Source: Gemmatimonadota bacterium (GTDB lineage: Bacteria > Gemmatimonadota > Gemmatimonadetes > Gemmatimonadales > Gemmatimonadaceae). From it: a stretch of DNA of 13,085 nt. The DNA is taken from positions 1 to 13,085 of the forward strand of contig QHUV01000082.1 in the NCBI GenBank assembly GCA_003222065.1, read 5' to 3'. Positions 1 through 8,768 of this stretch are shown in pieces. The position numbers were made by a program, and so were the translations under genes. Below the pieces are notes generated by a model that made no database searches, had not been told where the DNA came from, and worked only from the letters and a program-made list of their open reading frames with translations. How positions within the stretch are numbered: the stretch's first letter is position 1; the number at the start of each line of letters is the position of its first letter.

Positions 1-53
1 TGTGATACTCCTTGCTTCGTGCGACCTGCGCTGCGATTCAGCAACGCGGTAGG

Positions 54-2750
<2,697 letters not shown>

Positions 2751-2835
2751 GGGGCAGCTCCATCGGTTTGACGGGGACGAAACCCGAGGCGAAGCGGCGC
2801 GGCGTGGGCGCTGCCGCGACGATCCTTCTCGGCGA

Positions 2836-2841
2836 ATTATG
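2836..2841 (-). promoter_or_regulatory. possible -10 element of the TonB receptor gene
   Basis: Read on the minus strand this is CATAAT, five of six matches to the sigma-70 -10 consensus in otherwise GC-rich DNA. It would give a leader of about 80 bases before ATG 2750. No convincing -35 element stands at the right distance. The place where one would be is occupied by the 12-bp dyad at 2857-2897, which would fit an activator- or repressor-controlled promoter. Weak prediction. Confidence 0.25.
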
Positions 2842-2856
2842 TGAGGGAAGACAAGT

Positions 2857-2897
2857 GGGCGAGCTCCGATGATTTGGACAACCTCCGGAGCTCGCCC
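2857..2897. repeat. perfect 12-bp inverted repeat upstream of the TonB receptor
   Basis: Arms 2857-2868 (GGGCGAGCTCCG) and 2886-2897 (CGGAGCTCGCCC) are exact reverse complements separated by 17 bases, with centres 29 bp apart (nearly three helical turns). A second, bulged hairpin (CCGC plus CACGC pairing with GCGTG plus GCGG, 2896-2923) overlaps the outer edge of the first by two bases, so the two folds compete. On the minus strand the stem is followed by a pyrimidine-rich but not U-only tract, so it is a poor intrinsic terminator. It may be a terminator for the upstream small gene, an operator, or an attenuator in the receptor leader. The rest of the 2751-3035 gap shows no gene and no riboswitch that I recognise. 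Confidence 0.55.
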
Positions 2898-3035
2898 GCC
2901 GTCACGCATCAGGCGCGTGGCGGCCGTGAGATTCACCTGGTACTTCGTTGTTTCCGATGTTCTCAACACTCACGAAGCCGGTGAAGCCCGGAAGCAGTTC
3001 CCGCTGGACGTTGCCGACCCCGCTGCCGCCCGACG

Positions 3036-3407
3036 CTACGAGCTCACGACAGTCTGCCGAGCGGGCTCATAGCGTTGCGTCGCATAACCAACGATGAGTC
3101 CGACGACACTCCCCGGCAGCATGATCTGCCAGTAATAGTTGTGATGCAGCGCACTGGTGTTCATGATCGCGATCGGCAGTGCGAGCGCGGCACCGACGAT
3201 GAGGCCGAAGAGAATTCCCAATGGCAGCGAATTCACCTTCTTCGAGAACCACCCGACGAGCACTCCCGCGATGAGGCCCTTGAAGGTCGAACCAATCACG
3301 ATACCGACGATCTGTGACGACACCTCGGGCGACGACAGGAGCGCCGACAGCCCGTCGAAGATGCCCAGGACGCCACCGAGCACGAGACCAAATACGGGTT
3401 TGTTCAT
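3036..3407 (-). CDS. small four-helix membrane protein of unknown function
   Basis: I do not recognise the family. The 123-residue product has four hydrophobic, Gly-rich segments at about 4-22, 33-52, 62-82 and 93-111, short polar loops, a basic patch (SKKVNS) after the second helix, and a polar C-terminus. Small-residue-rich helices of this kind suggest a compact or oligomeric inner-membrane protein. The start is ATG 3407, with GGAG about six bases upstream. The same frame stays open to 4058, but that extension reads through the kinase gene in a different frame and is Arg-rich, so it is not used. It lies 53 bases downstream of the Ser/Thr kinase gene on the same strand with no visible promoter or terminator between, so co-transcription with the sigma factor and kinase is likely. 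A role as partner or substrate of the kinase is only a guess from position. Confidence 0.7.
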   Translation of the reverse strand: MNKPVFGLVLGGVLGIFDGLSALLSSPEVSSQIVGIVIGSTFKGLIAGVLVGWFSKKVNSLPLGILFGLIVGAALALPIAIMNTSALHHNYYWQIMLPGSVVGLIVGYATQRYEPARQTVVSS

Positions 3408-3460
3408 GTTTCTCCAGGGGTTGGAGTCGCTACCCCCTACAGCGTTCGCCTCGTAAGTCT

Positions 3461-4456
3461 TTAGCGGCGCGCAAAGATCAACAGCGCGACGCGCATGACG
3501 AGATAGGCGAGGACGAGAAGGAGCGCCGTTCGGTGGCGGACGGCAACGCGGCGCAACCGCTCGATAACTCCTTCCGTGTGCGCGGTAACAGGTAAAGCGT
3601 CGAGATAATTCGCGACGTCGGCGGCAATTGTGCTGACCGACTGATAGCGGGACGCTGGATCCGGTTCGCGCGCGCGCTCGCAGATCGCTCGCAACGGCGC
3701 CGGGACGCCGCGAGCGTCGTTCCATCTGCCTTCGGTCAGGGTTGGATGCTCGCGCGTGAGCAAAAAGAACAGAATTCCGCCGAGGCCAAAAACGTCGACA
3801 CGTTCGTCGGCGGCACCACGAAGCTGCTCGGGTGCCATGTAGCCCGGCGTGCCCGCGGCCGTTCCGCTCACCGTGGTTGGGCCGTCCGCCGGTCGCAACG
3901 TCTCGCCCTGCTCGACTGGAAGCAGGACATGCACGCGCGACTTCGCGACGCCCCAGTCGAGTACCAACACCTCGCCGAACGCGCCGAGCATGATGTTCTG
4001 GGGCTTGAGATCTCGATGGATGACGCCCGCGGCGTGGGCGAAGGCAACGGCGTCGCACACCTGCAGGAATACGCGCAGCAACTCGGGCCGCGAACGCCCG
4101 CTCCGGGCGAAATCGTCCAACCGCTCGCCGCGGACGCGCTTCATCACGTAGAAGAGGCGGCCGTCCGGCAGTGCGCCGACGTCGTGCACGGGTACGATTC
4201 CAGGATGCTCGAGCGAAGCGAGGATGCGCGCCTCACGCAAAATTCGCATACGCTCATCGTCGGTCGGAATGGGCGCGCGGAGCACCTTCAGTGCGACATC
4301 TCGATTCAGCTCGCGGTCATGAGCGAGATACACGGCGCCCATTCCGCCTTCGCCGATCTGCTCGCCGATCTCGTAGCGGGAATCCGAGGCGGGCCGCTTG
4401 ACGATCTCGCGCAAGCCTGCGATGGCGGCGTCCGAAAGTTTGCTGGTCGCCGGCAC
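3461..4456 (-). CDS. Ser/Thr protein kinase with C-terminal membrane anchor
   Basis: Hanks-type protein kinase of 331 residues. Visible motifs are the glycine loop GEGGMGAVY (35-43), the ATP lysine in VALK (K57), the helix-C glutamate (E75), the catalytic loop HRDLKPQN (147-154, D149), the metal-binding DWG (167-169, in place of DFG), the activation segment with GTPGYMAPE (202-210), and D221 of subdomain IX. All catalytic residues are present, so the enzyme should be active. A single hydrophobic helix at about 310-328 followed by Arg residues anchors it in the membrane with the kinase domain in the cytoplasm. No PASTA, TPR or beta-propeller sensor follows, so it is short for the phylum. The start codon is GTG at 4456, two bases after the sigma-factor stop TAG (4461-4459), which implies translational coupling. 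The pairing suggests that it phosphorylates the sigma factor or a partner of it. Confidence 0.93.
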   Translation of the reverse strand: MPATSKLSDAAIAGLREIVKRPASDSRYEIGEQIGEGGMGAVYLAHDRELNRDVALKVLRAPIPTDDERMRILREARILASLEHPGIVPVHDVGALPDGRLFYVMKRVRGERLDDFARSGRSRPELLRVFLQVCDAVAFAHAAGVIHRDLKPQNIMLGAFGEVLVLDWGVAKSRVHVLLPVEQGETLRPADGPTTVSGTAAGTPGYMAPEQLRGAADERVDVFGLGGILFFLLTREHPTLTEGRWNDARGVPAPLRAICERAREPDPASRYQSVSTIAADVANYLDALPVTAHTEGVIERLRRVAVRHRTALLLVLAYLVMRVALLIFARR

Positions 4457-4458
4457 GG

Positions 4459-5178
4459 CTATTCCGCTTCTCGCCAGCCGAGTAGCGCCTGCGCTTCGGC
4501 GCGAAACTCTTCATCGCTGCCCGAAAGGTCGCGAATCGTCTCGAGCACGATTGCGCGGAAGTCGCGGCGGGTCGCGGCAAGCCAGTTCGTGACTTGCGTC
4601 GCGGGTATCCCGTACTCGGCGGCGAGTTCGGCGTAGGTCGGCCGCTCTTGCTCGAGCGCCTGGATGTCGTAGCGCTCGAAGAGTCTGAGATGCAGCTCTC
4701 GATCGGAGGCTTCGTAGCGTTCCTGGAGCCGCGCGAGCGCCGTGATGAGGACACTGCGCGCCCACTCGCGATGAAAGACGACGTCGGGGTCGGTCTCCGA
4801 CGCGTCGTCAATCGTTAGGCGACCCTCGACGTCGATAAGGTCCATCGGCAGGAAGGTCGCGTCGCCGCCGCGCTTGAGCCGGCGCTCCGCCTGCAGCGCA
4901 TTGGCGACGTATGAGTCAACGCACGTACGAACGAAGGTTCTGAAGCGCGCCCGGCTCGGCTCATAGCGCGCGAACAAGTCGCGGCGCAGCGCCTCGACGA
5001 AGAAGCCCTGCGTCAAGTCTTCCGCGTCGGCCGGTTCCTGCCGGTGCGTGAGCCGAACGTGCGCGTAGATCGGCGCCCAGTATACCGCCGCCAAGGCGTC
5101 CTGCGCGCGGGCGCGCGTATCGGCGTCGGTGCTGCGCACGCGCCGCACGAGTGAGAGATGAGTCGCTGGAAACGACAT
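4459..5178 (-). CDS. ECF-type RNA polymerase sigma factor paired with a Ser/Thr kinase
   Basis: A sigma factor of 239 residues with region 2 at about 25-100 (DAEDLTQGFF at 51-60 is the region 2.2 core-binding block) and region 4 at about 145-215, with a helix-turn-helix at about 182-205 (TYAELAAEYGIPATQVTNWL). It carries an unusually long acidic linker (about 110-138) and a C-terminal tail (EEFRAEAQALLGW). No anti-sigma factor gene is adjacent; the next gene, 2 bases away, is a Ser/Thr kinase. That arrangement recalls sigma factors activated by phosphorylation, such as Vibrio EcfP with PknT. The start is taken at ATG 5178, where homology-like sequence begins; the open frame extends to 5241 with no better site. 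There is no clear Shine-Dalgarno sequence before ATG 5178. One CCTAACG motif falls in the linker-coding region. Confidence 0.88.
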   Translation of the reverse strand: MSFPATHLSLVRRVRSTDADTRARAQDALAAVYWAPIYAHVRLTHRQEPADAEDLTQGFFVEALRRDLFARYEPSRARFRTFVRTCVDSYVANALQAERRLKRGGDATFLPMDLIDVEGRLTIDDASETDPDVVFHREWARSVLITALARLQERYEASDRELHLRLFERYDIQALEQERPTYAELAAEYGIPATQVTNWLAATRRDFRAIVLETIRDLSGSDEEFRAEAQALLGWREAE

Positions 5179-5211
5179 GGTGGGCCGCTGAGGAATCGTC
5201 CTGAGGAGACG

Positions 5212-5241
5212 AGAGTACGCCCTGGCGCATAGCGGAGTCAA
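5212..5241 (-). promoter_or_regulatory. candidate sigma-70-like promoter of the sigma factor-kinase operon
   Basis: On the minus strand TTGACT (5241-5236) is followed after 18 bases by TACTCT (5217-5212). The -35 hexamer matches five of six consensus bases; the -10 is weak but keeps the TA and the final T. It would give a leader of roughly 27 bases before ATG 5178. The 5179-5374 gap is the only divergent space between this operon and the transporter and also holds a CGTTAGGT motif (5256-5263). No promoter for the plus-strand gene was recognised. Confidence 0.33.
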
Positions 5242-5374
5242 GCGCGGCTCTGAGTCGTTAGGTTCTCACCGCTTGATTCAGGGACATCATTCGCGCTGCG
5301 GCCGAGCTCGGCGCTGTGTCGGCTCAGAGCGGCTGGCCCAGCGTGTGCCTTCCACGAGGTCAATGGAAGAATCG

Positions 5375-6127
5375 ATGACTCCCGAGGCAACTCGGGAAGA
5401 GGAAGCGCGTAACGATCGTCGTGAAAAGCCGCGACCCTACCGTCCGCGCCAAAAGAGCAAGCGCGAACGGCTCATCTCCCGCGTCCGCGAGCTTGGGCCC
5501 GGGCTGATCACGGGCGCGGCCGACGACGACCCGTCAGGCATCGCGACGTACTCGCAGGCGGGCGCCGCGTTTGGTTATGGGCTGTTGTGGACGGCGCTCG
5601 TCAGTCTGCCGCTGATGTCGGCGATACAGTTGATGTGCGCACGGATCGGTATCGTCGCCCGTAGCGGTCTCGCGGCGGTGCTGCGCGAGCACTATCCGAA
5701 GTGGACACTGTGGCTCGCGTGCTCGCTGCTCGTCATCGGCAATACGATCAACATCGCCGCGGATTTGGCCGGTATGGCCGCCGGTGCGCGACTGCTCACC
5801 GGCATCAGTGCCGTGTGGTTCGTGCCGGCCTTTACGCTGCTCATCCTCGCGCTGCTGATCTTCGCGTCCTATGACCGGATGACGCGCGTACTGAAGTGGC
5901 TCACGCTCGCGCTGTTCAGCTACGTGTTCGCGGCAATGCTCTCAGGAGCCGACTGGGCAGCCGTCGTGCGGGGTACGGTCGTGCCGCCGCGAGACCGCTA
6001 CGGGCGACGATACCGATCCGTGCGCACATCATGCGTCGCATCGTCGGACGGCCACGACGCGCCGTTCAGCGCGAGCTGCGCGCGGCGGCGCGCGATGTCA
6101 ACGCGGGGATGTTGTTCTCGAACTTGA
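5375..6127 (+). pseudogene. NRAMP-family divalent metal transporter, 5' fragment (helices 1-5)
   Basis: N-terminal half of an SLC11/NRAMP-type proton-coupled metal-ion transporter. Start chosen at ATG 5375 (GGAAG about five bases upstream); ATG 5363 is possible but its GAGG lies too close. After a charged cytoplasmic N-terminus comes PGLITGAADDDPSGIATYSQ (helix 1). The metal-site motif reads DPSG (D52) where canonical NRAMPs have DPGN, so it belongs to the divergent DPSG type, whose ion preference is uncertain. Helices 2-5 follow through ALFSYVFAAMLSGADW and GTVVPP (about 5984). From about 5990 the frame gives Arg/Ser-rich non-homologous residues up to the stop at 6127, while homologous sequence resumes in another frame. 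The helix 6 segment (family pattern like TTISPYLFFWQ) is absent from all three forward frames. Probably a pseudogene through deletion plus frame change; a local assembly error would look the same. Confidence 0.85.
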
Positions 6128-6648
6128 TCATGTACTTCATCATTCTCACCGCGGGCGCAACGCTGCATCCGGCCGGCGTGACCAACGTGCAAACGGCTGA
6201 GCAAGCGGCGACCGCATTACGACCCGTTGCCGGTGACGCCGCGGCGCTGCTCTTCACGATCGGTCTTGTCGGTACGGGCATGCTCGGCGTTCCGGTGCTG
6301 GCCGGCTCGGCGGCCTACGCGATCGCCGAGGCGGCGGCATGGCGCGCGGGAATGGATGAGAGAGTTCACAACGCGCGGCAGTTCTACGGCGTGATCGCGG
6401 TAGCGATGATCGTCGGTATGATGCTGAACTTTGCGCACGTCAACGCGATCAAGCTCCTCATCGGATCGGCGGTCATCAACGGTCTGCTCGCGCCGCCGCT
6501 GATCGCGATCGTTCTCGTGGTTTGCAACAACGACAAGATCATGGGCACGCACCGGAACCGGCGGACATTGAACATTCTCGGCGGCCTTGGCGTCGGAATG
6601 ATGACAATCGCCGCCGTGGCACTGGTGGTTTCGTGGTTTTCGAGTTGA
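6031..6648 (+). pseudogene. NRAMP-family transporter, 3' fragment (helices 7 onward)
   Basis: C-terminal half of the transporter in the +2 frame relative to the 5' fragment. Family-like sequence begins by about RATIPIRAHIMRR (from about 6007); the first usable ATG in the homologous part is 6031 (the frame is open from before 5896). It then runs through a charged loop (AAARDVNAGM), helix 7 (FSNLIMYFIILTAGATLH), and further helices including ALLFTIGLVGTGMLGVPVLA, FYGVIAVAMIVGMML, SAVINGLLAPPLIAIVLV and a last helix ending VALVVSWFSS. Together the two fragments amount to about 420 residues, some 40 short of usual relatives, matching loss of helix 6 and its flanks, which carry part of the metal site. 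The stop codon TGA (6646-6648) lies inside the left arm of the large hairpin at 6645-6743. A truncated protein could be made but should not transport. Confidence 0.83.
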
Positions 6649-6743
6649 ACAGCGGGAACCGCGTAAACAGCGGGGCGAAAAAGGAAAGCGGGCGTAACGC
6701 ACTTCACGCGGTATCCGCCGTTCACGCGGTTCCCGCCGTTCAA
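6645..6743. terminator. large imperfect hairpin between convergent genes, possible bidirectional terminator
   Basis: Arms 6645-6673 and 6715-6743 are reverse complements over 29 positions with three mismatches, separated by 41 bases. The left arm contains the transporter stop codon and the right arm ends 7 bases before the response-regulator stop (6751-6753), so it fills the whole convergent gap of about 100 bases. There is no U-run directly after either arm, so it may be a repeat element that also slows transcription rather than a classical intrinsic terminator. Confidence 0.55.
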
Positions 6744-6756
6744 GCAGTTCTCAAGG
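6703..6756. repeat. 18-bp tandem repeat (two good copies plus one degenerate)
   Basis: Copy 1 is TTCACGCGGTATCCGCCG (6703-6720). Copy 2 is TTCACGCGGTTCCCGCCG (6721-6738), differing at two positions. A degenerate third copy (6739-6756) runs into the end of the response-regulator gene. A reverse-complement copy sits in the left hairpin arm (about 6650-6667). Each unit is itself partly self-complementary (CGCGG / CCGCC). The layout resembles a small intergenic palindromic repeat element. Confidence 0.6.
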
Positions 6757-7554
6757 CATGACTCCGAGCCGCCGTTCGAGTTCTTCCCGCCGCGATCGGG
6801 ACACCGGCAGCCGAAGTCCGCTCTTGAGCTGCACCTCGTAGTCGCCCCCAGCTCCGCGGTGGAGCGTGTCGACAAGCCCAAGCCTAACGATGGCCGAGCG
6901 GTGGATGCGAATGAAGTGGCGCGGATCGAGGCGGTCCTCGAGCGTATGCATCGTCTCGCGGATGAGGTGTGTGCGGTCGCCGGTGTGGAGCTCCGCGTAT
7001 GGCCCGTCAGCGGTGATGTAGTCGATCTGCTCGACCGGCACGACGCGCACCTTTCCTCGCATCTCGACGGCGATGCGCTCCAAGTAGGCTGACTGCGGCG
7101 CGCTGCGCGCGCCGGACTGGTCGGCGCTCGGTTGCTGAAGCACGGCGAGCAGTTGGTCGCGCAGCTTCCCCATCTCGCGCAGCTCGATCAACTGGCGGGC
7201 CCGACGGAATGCCTGCTCGAAGCGCTCGTCGTCGAATGGCTTGACGAGGTAGTCGAGCGCGGCGAGCTCGAACGCGCGCAGAGCGTACTGGTCGAATGCG
7301 GTCACGAAAATCGTGGCCGGCATCGCCCCGGCGCCGACCTCCCGCACGACGTCGAGGCCCGTCTTGCCGGGCATCTGTACGTCGAGGAAGACGAGATCCG
7401 GTTTTTTCGATCGGATCGCCTCGATGGCGGCGACACCGTTGTCCGCGGTGCCGACGATTTCGACGCCCGCCTCCCGCGCCAGCAGGTCGATGACTCGCTC
7501 GCGCGCCAAGAGCTCGTCATCGACGACAAGGACGCGAATCGGCGCGTTAGCCAC
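6751..7554 (-). CDS. LytTR-family response regulator
   Basis: DNA-binding response regulator of 267 residues. The receiver domain (about 6-125) has the acidic pair D12/D13, phospho-acceptor D58 in VFLDVQMPG, the switch threonine T85 (FVTAFD) and K105 (DYLVKPF). After a linker with a Gln/Ser/Ala-rich stretch (about 134-155), a LytTR DNA-binding domain (about 157-262) contains IDYITADGPYAELHT and the conserved HFIRIHRSAIV. The start is GTG 7554 with GAGG just upstream, eight bases after the stop of the histidine-kinase fragment, so kinase and regulator form one operon. All functional residues look intact although the kinase is broken. Its likely targets are the divergent efflux operon starting at 8769 and its own promoter. 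One CCTAACG motif lies in the LytTR coding part as GTT AGG. Confidence 0.93.
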   Translation of the reverse strand: MANAPIRVLVVDDELLARERVIDLLAREAGVEIVGTADNGVAAIEAIRSKKPDLVFLDVQMPGKTGLDVVREVGAGAMPATIFVTAFDQYALRAFELAALDYLVKPFDDERFEQAFRRARQLIELREMGKLRDQLLAVLQQPSADQSGARSAPQSAYLERIAVEMRGKVRVVPVEQIDYITADGPYAELHTGDRTHLIRETMHTLEDRLDPRHFIRIHRSAIVRLGLVDTLHRGAGGDYEVQLKSGLRLPVSRSRREELERRLGVMP

Positions 7555-7562
7555 GGCCCTCG

Positions 7563-8075
7563 TCAGGCAATCGACACCACCGCCGACGTCCGGAGGTCGG
7601 CGCGCGTGTGATACGGCAGACGAATCTCAGCGATCGTCGCCGGTGTGGTGCTCTCGCCAGAGCGCAGCTCGAAGCTCTGGTCGTCCCCGTAGAGATGGGT
7701 GAGCCGCGCGCGTGTGTTGCGTACGCCGACGCCGATGCCGCCGCTGCCCTCGACGAACGGCGCGTTGTTCTCGACGCTGAGCACGAGCTGGCCGCCCTCG
7801 ATCCGGCCGCGGAGCGCAATGCGTCCCACGCCCTCGGTCTTGTTCACGCCGTGCTTGATGGCGTTCTCGACGATCGGCTGAAGGATCAAGTTCGGGACAA
7901 GCGCATCCAACGCGCGCTCCTGAACGTCGCTGATAATCTCGAGGCGGCCTTGAAAGCGAATCTCCATGATCTCGAGATAGCGCCGCAAAAGATCGAGCTC
8001 CTCGTGAAGGGCGATCTCCTGCTCGGTCGGCCCTTCAATCGTGTGACGCAGGAGCTCGCTCAGCCGTGAGATCAT
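7563..8075 (-). pseudogene. LytS-type sensor histidine kinase, C-terminal fragment (ATPase domain)
   Basis: This 170-residue frame (ATG 8075) holds the second half of a His_kinase (LytS/YehU-type) domain, from RLSELLRHTIEGPTEQEI through RRYLEIMEIRF, then the HATPase domain. That domain has the N-box PIVENAIKHG, a G2-type block GGIGVGVRNTRARL, and a family-typical end at LPYHTRADLRTS. The G1 position reads VENNAP instead of the more usual DNGPG, so adenine binding may be altered, though Asn variants occur in this family. The phospho-acceptor segment (pattern like HPHFLFNTLNA), which should come just before RRMISRL, is missing from both strands here. It ends eight bases before the response regulator. 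If translated alone it would be a soluble ATPase domain without a phosphorylatable histidine. Confidence 0.85.
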
Positions 8076-8079
8076 CCGC

Positions 8080-8541
8080 CTAACGCCAATAAATGATGAA
8101 GTCGTTGAGGAACCACGGCCTCAGCCAGAAATATCCGGGTGGGCCGCCGCCGCCCCGGCCGCGTCGAGCGGGGAAAGGCAGAAGCGCCGACCGGATCGCG
8201 TCGCCTGTCATACCTAACGCGACAGCGATCAGGAAGCCGACGGCGAGCAGTACAAGCGTCCCGACGACGCGATGTCGGTGATCGACCAGAAAGCGCGCGC
8301 TCAGCCAAAAAACGAGCGGCGTCAACAGCGCCCAGAGATAGGCTGAAAGGAAAGCAAGCGCGATCGGCGCCGACGAGTTCGTGACTTGAAAGCCGAGCTG
8401 ACGCGGATCGAGCAGTCGATTGGCGAACGTCAGCGCCGCCATGAAGGTCCAGAAAGCGAAGATGAGGATGAGCTCGCGGCGGTTCAGCCGAAATGGCTGA
8501 GCTGGCACGTCAGTTCTCGAGTTCGTTTCCAGTTTACTCAT
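8080..8541 (-). pseudogene. LytS-type sensor histidine kinase, N-terminal membrane fragment
   Basis: The 153-residue fragment starts at ATG 8541, preceded by AGGGAG about seven bases upstream; an open frame up to 8667 has no support. It has a short polar N-terminus and then hydrophobic segments LILIFAFWTFMAALTFANRL, a second around IALAFLSAYLWALLTPLVFWL, and a third around VVGTLVLLAVGFLIAVALG. An Arg/Gly-rich loop leads into LRPWFLNDFIIYW, the start of the fourth helix, where it stops after one more Arg (TAG at 8082-8080). In relatives this helix continues into a linker of roughly 75 residues carrying the phospho-acceptor histidine. That stretch is absent, and homologous sequence resumes in the neighbouring frame at GTT AGG CGG ATG. 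A deletion of about 220-230 bases that also shifted the frame is the simplest reading. Confidence 0.82.
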
Positions 8542-8565
8542 CGTCGCGCTCCCTCGTCGCAAGGA

Positions 8566-8595
8566 AGCATACGCGCGGCCATGGATCGACGCCAA
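8566..8595 (-). promoter_or_regulatory. candidate promoter of the kinase/response-regulator operon
   Basis: On the minus strand TTGGCG (8595-8590) and TATGCT (8571-8566) stand 18 bases apart, each with four of six consensus matches. The start would fall about 18 bases before ATG 8541, close to the AGGGAG ribosome-binding site. Plausible but unproven. Confidence 0.33.
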
Positions 8596-8634
8596 GTCAT
8601 TCATTACGCGCCGATGCCACTGGTGACACCCAGA

Positions 8635-8662
8635 TGCAAGTCGTTGCAAACCGGGCATTTGC
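8635..8662. promoter_or_regulatory. short overlapping dyads upstream of the efflux operon, possible operator
   Basis: TGCAA (8635-8639) and TTGCA (8644-8648) form one 5-bp dyad with a 4-base spacer. GCAAA (8646-8650) and TTTGC (8658-8662) form a second with a 7-base spacer, so the middle block is shared. They lie just upstream of TATAAT (8678-8683) in the 227-base divergent gap, where a regulator of either operon would bind. Short dyads like this can occur by chance. Confidence 0.25.
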
Positions 8663-8677
8663 GCCACTGAAAAGCAG

Positions 8678-8683
8678 TATAAT
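8678..8683 (+). promoter_or_regulatory. consensus -10 box of the efflux operon
   Basis: A perfect TATAAT in GC-rich DNA, giving a leader of about 80 bases before ATG 8769. No good -35 hexamer stands 16-18 bases upstream (8655-8660 is GCATTT), so the promoter may need an activator such as the divergent LytTR regulator. Confidence 0.45.
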
Positions 8684-8768
8684 CATCCTCGACGCGCCAG
8701 GTCCTCGGATGGGGACCGCATGCGCGACAGCAAGCGGACGAGACCGCTGAACCGAGAGGGATGGACCT

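Noticed and set aside
1..53. Terminator or gene fragment after the TonB receptor
   Set aside because: The 53 bases show no stem with a U-run and no coding signal; too short to judge.
2751..2969. N-terminal extension of the TonB receptor
   Set aside because: The extra 73 residues would precede a normal signal peptide, and ATG 2750 has a good ribosome-binding site.
2751..3035. Cobalamin, TPP or similar riboswitch before the TonB receptor
   Set aside because: Hairpins are present but none of the conserved riboswitch core sequences could be recognised.
3950..3960. Kinase inactive because DFG is replaced by DWG
   Set aside because: The metal-binding Asp is kept, and DWG is a common variant in bacterial Ser/Thr kinases; K57, E75 and D149 are intact.
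3036..4058. 340-residue minus-strand open frame that includes the small membrane protein
   Set aside because: Its first 217 residues are read through the Ser/Thr kinase gene in another frame and are Arg-rich without motifs; only the part from ATG 3407 has a ribosome-binding site and membrane helices.
6645..6756. CRISPR array
   Set aside because: The 18-bp units are directly abutting with no spacers and appear in both orientations.
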